DNA of 64,000 bases, from contig NZ_BARG01000065.1 of assembly GCF_000376565.1 (NCBI RefSeq), positions 39,063 through 103,062 of the forward strand, written 5' to 3'. The notes beneath the pieces were generated by a model that did not search any database, had not been told where the DNA came from, and worked only from the letters and a program-made list of their open reading frames with translations. This stretch comes from Streptomyces hokutonensis. Lineage in GTDB: Bacteria; Actinomycetota; Actinomycetes; Streptomycetales; Streptomycetaceae. Of this stretch, positions 31,761 through 39,242 are shown one piece after another (within the stretch, counting starts at the first letter, position 1; each line of letters starts with the position of its first letter). A program made the position numbers and the translations under genes.

Positions 31761-32441
31761 TCAGGCGCGGGTCGCCCACACGTAACGGTGTTCCGGGCGG
31801 CCCGCGTCGCCGTATTTGAGCGTCAGTCTGGCCCGTCCGGTGCGCTCCAGGAGCTTCAGGTAGCGCTGGGCGGTCTGCCTGCTCACCCCGGTGCGGTCGG
31901 CGATCTCCTGGGCGGACAGGGGGCCTTCGGCGTTCATCAGGGACTGGCGCACGAGTTCCGCGGTGGTGGGGGAGTGCCCTTTGGGCAGCCCGGGCTCCGA
32001 CGGCGTGGACAGGGCGCCGAAGATGCGGTCCACCTCGGCCTGTTCGGCCTCGCCGCCGCCGTCGAGGGTGCGGCGCAGTTCGGCGTACGCCTCCAGCTTG
32101 GCCCGCAGCCCCGCGAAGGCGAACGGCTTCACCAGGTACTGCAACGCGCCCTGCCGCATCGCCGCTTGTACGGTCGTCACGTCCCGGGCCGCCGTCACCA
32201 TGATCACGTCTGTCTGGTGGCCGCGCCGGCGCATCTCCTGGACGACCGCCAGGCCCGTCTCGTCGGGCAGGTAGTGGTCCAGGAGGACCAGGTCGAGGCG
32301 GGGCAGCGTCTCCAACTGGCGCAGCGCGTCGGCCGCGTTGTGGGCCTCGCCGGCCACGTGGAAGCCGGGCACCTTCTCGACGTAGGCGGCGTTGACCCGT
32401 GCGACCCGGGTGTCGTCGTCGACGACCAGGACCTCGATCAT
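31761..32441 (-). CDS. Response regulator of the CitB/DcuR type
   Basis: The product is 226 aa from ATG 32441. The receiver is MIEVLVVDDDTRVARVNAAYVEKVPGF, the phospho-Asp is in LVLLDHYLPDETGL, and the C-terminal HTH is PLSAQEIADRTGVSRQTAQRYLKLLERTGRARLTLKYGDAGRPEHRY. Its start overlaps the kinase stop by 4 bp, so the two form an operon transcribed from 34.1 kb. It ends 13 bp from the convergent binding-protein gene. It is paralogous to the orphan regulator at 28075-28767. Confidence 0.92.
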   Translation of the reverse strand: MIEVLVVDDDTRVARVNAAYVEKVPGFHVAGEAHNAADALRQLETLPRLDLVLLDHYLPDETGLAVVQEMRRRGHQTDVIMVTAARDVTTVQAAMRQGALQYLVKPFAFAGLRAKLEAYAELRRTLDGGGEAEQAEVDRIFGALSTPSEPGLPKGHSPTTAELVRQSLMNAEGPLSAQEIADRTGVSRQTAQRYLKLLERTGRARLTLKYGDAGRPEHRYVWATRA

Positions 32442-34108
32442 CGGGAGTCCTCCTCGGTGACGGTCTCCCCGGGCACGGTGAGAGCGGGTTCCAGGTCCGG
32501 TTCGGTCAGTGCCTCGGGCAGGACGACCACGAACTCCGCGCCCCCGCCGAACGCCTCCGTCACCATTGCGCTGCCGCCCTGCCGTTCGGCGAGCCGACGC
32601 ACCAGGGAGAGGCCGATTCCGCGTTTGCCGTGGGCCGGGGGCTTCTTCGTGGACCACCCCTCCGTGAAGATCAACTCCCGTTGTTCCTCCGGGATTCCGG
32701 GCCCCGTGTCCCGCACCCGGAGCACCGCCGTCCGCCCTTCCGTCCGCAATTCGACCTCCACGCGCGCGTGCGGTGTGCCTCCGACGGCGTCGAGCGCGTT
32801 GTCCACCAGGTTGCCGACCACGGTGACCAACCCCCGCGGGTCGATCAGGCGGTCCGGCAGCCAGGTCCGGTCGGCGATCCACAGGGCGACGCCCCGCTCG
32901 GCCGCGACGGTCGCCTTGCCCACCAACAGGGCGGCGAGCAGGGGGTCCTGGATCTTCTCGGTGACCTGTTCGGCGGTGGCCCGGTGATCGCCGACCACCT
33001 CTCCGACGAAGTCCACGGCGTCGTCGTACATCTCCAGTTCGAGCAGCCCCAGGAGGGTGTGCATCCGGTTGGCGTGCTCGTGGTCCTGGGCGCGCAGGGC
33101 GTCGATCAGACCGTGCGTCGAGTCCAACTCCCGGCCCAGCTGCTCCAGTTCGGTGCGGTCGCGCAGGGTGGCGACGGCGCCCCCGTCGTCGGTGGGCATC
33201 CGGTTGGTGACCAGGACCCGCTGGCCCCGGACGGCGAGCAGGTCGGTTCCGGTCACCCGGCCGGCCAGGACATCGGTCGTACGGCCCTCGCCGAGCGCCT
33301 CGTCCAGGGAGCGGCCGACCGCCTCGTCACCGATGCCCAGCAGGCGCCGCGCCTCGTCGTTCAGGAGCCGTATGCGGCCCGCGCGGTCCAGGGCGACGAC
33401 GCCCTCCCGGATGCCGTGCAGCATCGCCTCGCGCTCCGAGAGCAGCGCCGAGATGTCCGAGAAGGCGAGGTCCCGGGTCTGCCGCTGGACCCTCCTGGAG
33501 ACAAGCCAGGCGGCCAGCGCGCCGACGGCGAGTGCGCCCCCGGCGTACGCCAGCAGCCCGGGGATCGCGCTGATCAGCTGTGCGCGCACGCTGTCGTACT
33601 TGATGCCCACGGAGACGGCCCCGATGATCGTGCCGTCGGTGCCGCGCATGGGCACCTTGCCGCGGGCCGAGCGGCCCAGGGTGCCCTTGTCGATCTCCTT
33701 GACCTCCTGTCCGGCCAGAGGCTGGCCCGGAGAGGTCGAGACGAACCGGCCGATCTCGCTCGGAGTCGTGTGCGACCAGCGCACGCCCCGCCAGTCCATC
33801 ACCACCACGTACTCGGCCCTGGTGGCCTTCCGGATCCGCTCCGCCTCCTTCTGCACGGGCCCGTCCGCGCGCGGAGGGGTGTTCTGGAGGTCCTTGATGA
33901 TCTGCGGCTGCTGCGCGGTGGTCTGGGCGATGGCCAGGGCGCGGTTCATCGCCTCCTGGTCCAGCTGCTTGCTCAGCGGCGCGAGGAACAGCCCGGTCGC
34001 CAGGACCGCGACTCCCGCGGCGATCGCCAGCTGCATCAGCAGCACCTGCGAGAACACCCGCCGCGGCAGCCCGAGGCGACGGCGGCGTGCGAGAGGGGTG
34101 GGGCTCAT
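32438..34108 (-). CDS. Sensor histidine kinase of the CitA/DcuS type
   Basis: The product is 556 aa from ATG 34108; an in-frame GTG at 34114 is possible, and neither start has a clear ribosome-binding site. The first TM helix is at residues 15-40. An extracytoplasmic sensor of about 130 residues of the Cache/PAS-like kind follows (AEYVVVMDWRGVRWSHTTPSEIGRFVSTSPGQ). The second TM helix is AIPGLLAYAGGALAVGALAAWLV. Then come a cytoplasmic PAS domain (EREAMLHGIREGVVALDRAGRIRLLNDEARRLLG), the H box LRAQDHEHANRMHTLLGLLEL, and the ATPase (NLVDNALDAVG, DTGPGIPEEQRELIFTEGWSTK, GKRGIGLSLVRRLAE). CitA-type kinases sense carboxylates. Confidence 0.92.
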   Translation of the reverse strand: MSPTPLARRRRLGLPRRVFSQVLLMQLAIAAGVAVLATGLFLAPLSKQLDQEAMNRALAIAQTTAQQPQIIKDLQNTPPRADGPVQKEAERIRKATRAEYVVVMDWRGVRWSHTTPSEIGRFVSTSPGQPLAGQEVKEIDKGTLGRSARGKVPMRGTDGTIIGAVSVGIKYDSVRAQLISAIPGLLAYAGGALAVGALAAWLVSRRVQRQTRDLAFSDISALLSEREAMLHGIREGVVALDRAGRIRLLNDEARRLLGIGDEAVGRSLDEALGEGRTTDVLAGRVTGTDLLAVRGQRVLVTNRMPTDDGGAVATLRDRTELEQLGRELDSTHGLIDALRAQDHEHANRMHTLLGLLELEMYDDAVDFVGEVVGDHRATAEQVTEKIQDPLLAALLVGKATVAAERGVALWIADRTWLPDRLIDPRGLVTVVGNLVDNALDAVGGTPHARVEVELRTEGRTAVLRVRDTGPGIPEEQRELIFTEGWSTKKPPAHGKRGIGLSLVRRLAERQGGSAMVTEAFGGGAEFVVVLPEALTEPDLEPALTVPGETVTEEDSR

Positions 34109-34246
34109 ACCCACGAAGGTACGTGCCGGGACGGGACCCGCCCTAGGGGTGTGGCGTGGATCTCTTGACCAATTCTTGGGGAAAGTGGCCTCCAGTAGTG
34201 CGCGATTTCCCGTGGAAGCCGGGCGGGTGGCCCGGTGCCGGGCGGG

Positions 34247-35185
34247 TCAGCCCGCCAGGGCCGTCGTCAGCTCGCGCACCGCCACCACGTCCATCCGCGC
34301 CGGCGCCCCGAGCACCGACGCCCCACAGCTCTCCGGCCGGGGTGGCAGGGAAGCGCCCTGGGCGACGATCACGCGCCAGTGGCGGCCGTCGGTGTGCGCG
34401 ACCGTCACCTCCCAGCGGGGCGCGCCGCCGTCCGTCCGTACGACACTCACCGCGTCCGCCGCGTACTCGCGCGCCGCCGTCCGCACGGCCAGCTCCGCTG
34501 CCTGTCCGGGCCGCTCCCAGGCCGAACCGCCCCGGCAGCCCTCGACGACCACACGGCCCTCCTGGACGCCCTGGAGGATCTCCTTGACGGTGTGGGCGCC
34601 GACGCGCCCGTACGCGTAGCCGTACGGCAGGACGAGCACCGTGGGCGAGAAACGATGGCCCCCCAAGTGGGTGACCTCCCAGGCGCCCGCGACCCCGGAA
34701 GCGGCCAGTTCGACGGCGAGCGGACGGCCCAGGAGCGCGCAGCAGCGGTCGCGCTTGCCGTTGGTGCAGACGAGCGCGAGCGGATCGCCGGTGTGCGCCC
34801 GCCCGCCGAGCGCCGAGCCGAACGAGTGCGGGTCGCCCGCGCCGAGAGCCGCGAAGTCGAGGCCGAGCAGCTGCCGCGGGTCGGTCGTCGTGGCGCTGTG
34901 CAGCCACGCGTTCCCGGGAACGGTGTGGGCCGCGTACACCTGCCGTACCCGTGACGGCGCGGGGTCGGCGTGCCGCCCGGGACGCCGGATGAGCGCGATC
35001 CGTACACCCGTGTTCACGGCCGCGGTCTCCAGGGCGCGGCCCAGCACGGGGTCCAGGTGGCTCGAAGTGAGCGCTTTGGCACCCCAAGGACCGGGCTGTT
35101 CCAGCAGCAGCCACGTCGTCGCCGTGGCCGCGGTTCCGGAAATGGGTTCGTCGAGGTCCCGAGAGACGGTCGCGCACGTACTCAC
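34247..35185 (-). CDS. Sucrase/ferredoxin-like (thioredoxin-like ferredoxin) family protein
   Basis: The product is 312 aa from GTG 35185. Family hallmarks are CTNGKRDRCCALLGRPLA (about residue 138-155) and THLGGHRFSPTVLVLPYGYAYGR (about 170-192), as in the thioredoxin-like ferredoxin (Sucraseferredoxin-like) group. The clustered cysteines in CTNGKRDRCC are candidate [2Fe-2S] ligands. There is no Shine-Dalgarno: a -10 TAGGCT ends 7 bases before the GTG, so the mRNA is probably leaderless. An iron box overlaps this -10, predicting derepression under iron limitation. The true electron-transfer partner is unknown. Confidence 0.85.
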   Translation of the reverse strand: MSTCATVSRDLDEPISGTAATATTWLLLEQPGPWGAKALTSSHLDPVLGRALETAAVNTGVRIALIRRPGRHADPAPSRVRQVYAAHTVPGNAWLHSATTTDPRQLLGLDFAALGAGDPHSFGSALGGRAHTGDPLALVCTNGKRDRCCALLGRPLAVELAASGVAGAWEVTHLGGHRFSPTVLVLPYGYAYGRVGAHTVKEILQGVQEGRVVVEGCRGGSAWERPGQAAELAVRTAAREYAADAVSVVRTDGGAPRWEVTVAHTDGRHWRVIVAQGASLPPRPESCGASVLGAPARMDVVAVRELTTALAG

Positions 35186-35204
35186 AGAGGTGAGCCTAAC
35201 CTGA
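35186..35204 (-). promoter_or_regulatory. Iron box (DmdR1/IdeR/DtxR-type operator)
   Basis: On the minus strand the 19-mer TCAGGTTAGGCTCACCTCT matches the known DtxR-family consensus TTAGGTTAGGCTAACCTAA at 15 of 19 positions. The central AGGTTAGGCT is intact. It begins directly upstream of the GTG start and covers the candidate -10 TAGGCT (complement of 35193-35198). Repression by Fe2+-loaded DmdR1 is the expected effect. Confidence 0.75.
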
Positions 35205-35239
35205 CTTGGTCCGGGGTGACTTCCGGCCGGGCTCGTGTC

Positions 35240-36514
35240 CTACTCCGGTAGTGGTTGAGGCGGTTTCGGGCCGACGTAGTGACCGCTGGGCCGCATGCGG
35301 AGCGGGCGCTCGCCGTACTCCTCCAGGGCGTGCGCGATCCAGCCCGCCGTACGGGCGACCGCGAAGATCGTCTCGCCCGCCGTGGAGGGCATCCCGGAGG
35401 AGACGGTGAGCACGGCGAGTGCCAGGTCGACGTTGGCGTGCAGCGGGGTGTGGCGGGCCGTGGTGGCGACGATGTCCCGGGCCGCGGCGAGTGCGGGCCC
35501 CGCGCCGGGAACGTCCTTCAGGAGGGCGAACAGGGCACGCGCGCGTGGGTCTTCGCCCGGGTAGAGCCGGTGGCCGAGTCCGGGGATGCGGCGGCCGGCC
35601 CGCAGTTCGTCGGCGACCACCGGGGCGGCGCTGCCCTGGTCGAGCACGTCGAGCAGCATCCGGTGCGCCAGACCGCTGGCCGCGCCGTGCAGGGGGCCTT
35701 CGAGGACGCCCAGGCCGGAGGAGACGGCCGCGTAGGCGTGCGCGCGGGCCGAGGCGGCGACCCGCACCGCGAGGGTGGACGCGGCCAGGTCGTGGTCGAC
35801 GAGCAGGCCAAGTGCCGTGTCCAGGGCGCGCAGTGACGCCTCGTCAGCTGTCTGCCCGCTCAGCCGTGCCCACAGTCGGTGCGCGAGCGGACCCTCGTCG
35901 CGATGCGCGCGCCGCACCGGTGGCAGGGCGGCGACGAGGGTGGGGATGAGGGTGCGCGCCGTGCCGAGCACGGCGTCCTCGGAGAGGTCGAAGCGCAGCG
36001 GGTCCGCGGTCGCCGCCGCGATGGCCGCGACCCGCAACCGGTCGGTGGGGCCGGTGTGTTCGGGCAGTGCGTCCACCGTGCGGCGGGCGACGGCGACGCT
36101 CGCCCTGGGCGCGGTGAACGTGATCCCGGGACGCAACTCCCCGGTCCACAGCCACTCGGCGATCTCTTCGTAGGAGTGGCGCGCGGCCAGCTCGGTCGCG
36201 TCGACGCCCCTGAAGAAGTAGTGGTCCTTCTCGATGAGCGTGATCCGGGTCCGTACGGAGAGCTCGCCTCCCGACCCCGAACTCCCGCTGCTCTCCCGCC
36301 TGTTGCGCCGGGCGAGCGCCTCCACCTCCTTGGCGTCGAAGGTGCTGCCCCGGCCGCCGGGCTCGCGTCTGCTGCCCAGCTGCCCGCGACTCACGTAGGC
36401 GTACACGGTCTCGGGCTTCACGCCGAGCAGCTCGGCGGTCTCCTTGGTGCTGAGCCGTCGCTCGGGGTGACCGGGAGCGGTTTCTTGATCGCGCATGGAG
36501 GTCACGGTATCCAT
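35240..36514 (-). CDS. Citrate synthase-type enzyme with N-terminal DNA-binding domain
   Basis: The product is 424 aa if started at ATG 36514; ATG 36496 and TTG 36535 are in-frame alternatives, the TTG lying inside an operator-like repeat. Residues about 16-70 are an excisionase/MerR-like helix-turn-helix (RLSTKETAELLGVKPETVYAYVSRGQLGSRREPGGRGSTFDAKEVEALAR). A Ser/Gly linker follows, then a citrate synthase domain: histidine motifs LEGPLHGAASG and IPGLGHRLYPGEDPRARAL, and the catalytic-Asp motif LHANVDLALAVL. It is divergent from a second citrate synthase. The fusion suggests an enzyme that senses its own substrate and binds DNA, or a regulator derived from an enzyme. Confidence 0.88.
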   Translation of the reverse strand: MDTVTSMRDQETAPGHPERRLSTKETAELLGVKPETVYAYVSRGQLGSRREPGGRGSTFDAKEVEALARRNRRESSGSSGSGGELSVRTRITLIEKDHYFFRGVDATELAARHSYEEIAEWLWTGELRPGITFTAPRASVAVARRTVDALPEHTGPTDRLRVAAIAAATADPLRFDLSEDAVLGTARTLIPTLVAALPPVRRAHRDEGPLAHRLWARLSGQTADEASLRALDTALGLLVDHDLAASTLAVRVAASARAHAYAAVSSGLGVLEGPLHGAASGLAHRMLLDVLDQGSAAPVVADELRAGRRIPGLGHRLYPGEDPRARALFALLKDVPGAGPALAAARDIVATTARHTPLHANVDLALAVLTVSSGMPSTAGETIFAVARTAGWIAHALEEYGERPLRMRPSGHYVGPKPPQPLPE

Positions 36515-36526
36515 CCCCGGGATGCA

Positions 36527-36579
36527 TTGATTCAATCAATATTGACAGAGATTGAGTCAACCATGGACATTTGAATCAA
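36527..36579. promoter_or_regulatory. Cluster of TTGANTCAA palindromes between the two citrate synthase genes
   Basis: TTGATTCAA (36527-36535), TTGAGTCAA (36552-36560) and TTGAATCAA (36571-36579) are three copies of one 9-bp palindrome. A perfect 10-bp palindrome TCAATATTGA lies at 36536-36545. The block is strikingly AT-rich for this genome. It covers the promoter area of both divergent genes and is the natural binding target for the HTH-citrate synthase. Confidence 0.75.
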
Positions 36580-36594
36580 GTCCAGGGAGGAAAC

Positions 36595-37761
36595 ATGTCC
36601 ATCAACAGGGCCGCAGCCACTCGTATCGAGGTTCCGCGGGGACTCGCGGGCGTCGTCGTCACCGACACCCGAATCGGTGACGTCCGGGGGACCGAGGGCT
36701 TCTACCACTACCGCCAGTACTCCGCCGTCGAGCTTGCGCGGACCCGCGGCTTCGAGGACGTCTGGCATCTCCTGGCCCACGGCGAACTGCCGGACGCCGA
36801 ACGGAGCGCCGCCTTCGCCGCCGAGACCGCGGCGCTGCGCCGGCTGCCCGACGAGGTGCGGGCCGCGCTGCCCGCCGTGGCGGCGGCGAGCGGGACGTCC
36901 GGACCGCTGTCCGGCATGCGTACGGCGCTGTCGCTGCTCGGCGCCGCGAAGGGTTTCCGCCCGGTGTACGACATCGACGCGGACGCTCGGCGCGCGGACA
37001 CCCTCGTGGCCTCGGCCGCCGTACCGACGCTGCTGACGGCGCTGTACCGGTTGGGGCAGGGGCTCGACCCGGTGGAGCCGCGCGAGGACTTCTCCTACGC
37101 GGCCAACTACCTCTACATGTTGACGGGTTCGGAGCCGGACAAGCAGCAGGCCAGGGCGATCGAGCAATACTTGATCTCAACCATTGACCACGGATTCAAC
37201 GCGTCAACCTTCACCGCGCGGGTCATCGCGTCGACGGGGGCGGACGTGGCGGCCTGCCTGGTCGGGGCCGTGGGGGCGCTCTCCGGCCCACTGCACGGCG
37301 GCGCTCCCAGCCGCGCCCTGGACACCCTGGACGCGATCGGCACCCCGGACCGTATCGACCCCTGGATCCGTGAACGCGTCCTCGCCGGCGACCGCATCAT
37401 GGGCTTCGGCCACGCGATCTACCGCACGGAGGACCCGCGCTCCCGGATGCTTCGCGAGGTCGCCCAGCAGTTCGGCGGCTCCAGGGTCGAGTTCGCGGTC
37501 GAGGTCGAACGCCAGGTGGAGGCGATCCTCGCCGAACTCAAGCCGGGGCGTGAGCTGCACACGAACGTCGAGTTCTACGCGGGGCTGGTGATGGAACTCT
37601 GCGGGCTGCCACGGGAGATGTTCACGCCCACGTTCGCCGCCGCGCGGGTGGTGGGGTGGAGCGCGAACGTGGTGGAACAGGCGGAGGACTCGAAGATCAT
37701 CCGGCCGGTCGCGCGGTATGTGGGGGTGGAGGCGCCGGTCGCGGTGCCTGAGATCGCCTGA
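36595..37761 (+). CDS. Citrate synthase-like protein (second of the pair)
   Basis: The product is 388 aa from ATG 36595, with GGGAGG 5 nt upstream. The citrate synthase fold is complete: GFYHYRQYSAVELA near the N-terminus, GALSGPLHGGAPSRALDTL, and MGFGHAIYRTEDPRSRMLREVA. The loop LHTNVEFYAGLVMELCGLP has Glu where classical citrate synthases have the catalytic Asp (NVDFYSG). The family also includes 2-methylcitrate synthases; the exact substrate is uncertain. It is divergent from the HTH-citrate synthase across the TTGANTCAA cluster. A heteromeric or regulatory relationship is possible. Confidence 0.88.
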   Translation: MSINRAAATRIEVPRGLAGVVVTDTRIGDVRGTEGFYHYRQYSAVELARTRGFEDVWHLLAHGELPDAERSAAFAAETAALRRLPDEVRAALPAVAAASGTSGPLSGMRTALSLLGAAKGFRPVYDIDADARRADTLVASAAVPTLLTALYRLGQGLDPVEPREDFSYAANYLYMLTGSEPDKQQARAIEQYLISTIDHGFNASTFTARVIASTGADVAACLVGAVGALSGPLHGGAPSRALDTLDAIGTPDRIDPWIRERVLAGDRIMGFGHAIYRTEDPRSRMLREVAQQFGGSRVEFAVEVERQVEAILAELKPGRELHTNVEFYAGLVMELCGLPREMFTPTFAAARVVGWSANVVEQAEDSKIIRPVARYVGVEAPVAVPEIA

Positions 37762-37768
37762 GAAATGC

Positions 37769-37803
37769 GTGGGGCCAGGCACCGGTCTGGTGCCGGACCC
37801 CAC
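37769..37803 (+). terminator. Terminator after citrate synthase
   Basis: GTGGGG-CCA-GGCACC, a 5-nt loop, then GGTGCC-GGA-CCCCAC: 12 paired bases with one internal loop, 7 bp after the stop. Confidence 0.75.
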
Positions 37804-38010
37804 CAAGTCATGGTCGAGCACTGCGCGGCGGGGTGGGTGCCGGTCGTCTCGAAGTGTTCCCGATGCGTCAGGGGGTCGTGCGCAAGGTGAAGTGAAGCGA
37901 GTGGAGAGCGGGCCTGCGGGGGACTCGTCTTCCGGAGGGTGCCCCTCCATAGGGGCGGCCGAGTGGACCTCAACAGTTGACGGCTTAGTCCATGGTGCGG
38001 CCCTGCTGTT

Positions 38011-38247
38011 TTATTCGTCGGGGATATCGGCCTTGGCGCGCAGAAGTGTGTCGCGGCTGATGATCACGATGCGTTCGTAGTCCGCGCGCGCGGCGTCAGG
38101 GGGAAGTTCCTGATCGAGCGCCGCCGTGGCCTCCGTCCCGATGACGGCGAAGCGTCCGTCACTCAGTTCGAAGATGTCCGGGCATGTGTCGCCGGACAAA
38201 CTGCCTCGTTCGCGTGGGGACGCACCAATGCGGCGCACGATGTTCAA
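38011..38247 (-). CDS. Small conserved hypothetical protein of an accessory pair
   Basis: The product is 78 aa with a TTG start preceded by AGGACAGGGA; GTG 38238 (75 aa) is an alternative. The sequence CPDIFELSDGRFAVIGTEATAALDQELPPDAARADYERIVIISRDTLLRAKADIPDE resembles a small streptomycete family found next to DUF6082 or WhiJ-type accessory genes (from memory). The gene and its upstream partner are clearly less GC-rich than the surroundings. The function is unknown. Confidence 0.7.
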   Translation of the reverse strand: MNIVRRIGASPRERGSLSGDTCPDIFELSDGRFAVIGTEATAALDQELPPDAARADYERIVIISRDTLLRAKADIPDE

Positions 38248-38376
38248 AGAGATCCCTGTCCTTCAAAGGGGCGGATGGTAGCCCACCTGGGCGGGGACAG
38301 GGTAGCTGTCGATGTTGTCGGGTCCTGACAGGGGGTTCCGGAATGGCATGTCTTGTTGACGGTGTGTCAACTCCGT

Positions 38377-38922
38377 TTATTCTTCTGGTGGTTCGCCGAC
38401 CACCCACCACTCTTCTGTGTCTGCTTCGTCCAAATCGCGGATCAGGCGGTCCACCATTCGGCCCACCTTGGCTTCGGTCGACTCTGCCTTGAGGCTGGCT
38501 CGATGGGGCTGATGGGCATGCCAGTAGTCGCGAAAGTTGGTGTTCTGGCAGATGGTCCGAAGGTGACCGTGTAGTTCCTCCCAGTTGACGATGCCCACGC
38601 GGTAGGCAAGCAGGGCGTTGTTGTACAGGGCGTTCGCGAACAGGTACTGGCGCTGCTTGACTGGCGAGTCCACTTGGACGTTGCTGTAGACGGCGGCCAG
38701 GTCCGGATCCTCCATGGCTTTGGTCAGGAGGTAGAACTGCAGCCGCTGCTGCTCCGTCAGCATCGCCTGCCTGTCGCTCTGCTCCACTTCGGCGACGCGC
38801 AGTCGAAGCTCCTCGAACTTGTGTCGCTGCGCGGCGAGCGCCGCGAGCACCCCCGCGGCGAAGGCGAGTCCTACGGCGGCGGTGGCACTGGGCCCTCGCG
38901 TCCCGCGGTTCTGTGTGGCCAT
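38377..38922 (-). CDS. DUF6082 family membrane-anchored protein
   Basis: The product is 181 aa from ATG 38922, with GGGGG about 6 nt upstream. A single N-terminal TM helix (ATAAVGLAFAAGVLAALAA) is followed by a helical region rich in Gln/Glu (FEELRLRVAEVEQSDRQAMLTEQQRLQFYLLTKAMEDPDLAAVY). The conserved core YLFANALYNNALLAYRVGIVNWEELHGHLRTICQNTNFRDYW comes next. DUF6082 is a Streptomyces-specific family of unknown role, usually in accessory loci. GC is visibly lower than in adjacent genes, suggesting acquisition. It is probably co-transcribed with the 78-aa gene 129 bp downstream. Confidence 0.8.
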   Translation of the reverse strand: MATQNRGTRGPSATAAVGLAFAAGVLAALAAQRHKFEELRLRVAEVEQSDRQAMLTEQQRLQFYLLTKAMEDPDLAAVYSNVQVDSPVKQRQYLFANALYNNALLAYRVGIVNWEELHGHLRTICQNTNFRDYWHAHQPHRASLKAESTEAKVGRMVDRLIRDLDEADTEEWWVVGEPPEE

Positions 38923-39242
38923 GTCAACCCCCGAATCAGGCGGCCGTCCGCCGGTCGTCGGGGTGCGGGTCGACTGATGGGGACCGGCGAGCGATGGGCG
39001 GCGCTTGCCGTCTCCCAGAGTGCCGAGCGGCTCTGATCGGCAGGGAGGCGGAGAGGAGGCGCACGGAGGGAAGCGAGGGTCGCACGAACCGGCGCCTTCC
39101 CCAACGTGTGCCCCGCAAGGAGTGCTAACAATCGTTCACTTCGCGGCGATTCTTCCGGCTCGTATCCTGGGGCGGCATTCAACCTCCGTACGTGCACCCG
39201 GCCGCGATCCGGTGCACGCGTCGGCGTGAAAGAGGTCGCACG
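38923..39242. other. Divergent intergenic region upstream of the CobW gene
   Basis: This is 320 bp without a supported gene. A promoter for the CobW gene probably lies around 39125-39170 (GTATCCT near 39163). The ribosome-binding site AGAGG is at 39229-39233. A half-match to Zur-type sites (GATTGTTA on the minus strand near 39130) was seen, but there is no full palindrome. Confidence 0.4.

Noticed and set aside
36533..36535. TTG start for the HTH-citrate synthase
   Set aside because: The TTG is part of the TTGATTCAA palindrome and lacks a ribosome-binding site; ATG 36514 is more likely.
37160..37205. TTGA/TCAA words inside the second citrate synthase gene resembling the operator repeats
   Set aside because: They encode a conserved stretch (LISTIDHGFNAS), and no exact 9-bp TTGANTCAA copy occurs there.
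39120..39145. Possible Zur box upstream of the CobW gene
   Set aside because: Only one half-site resembles the consensus and the spacing is 2 bp short; zinc control remains plausible but is not supported by a site.
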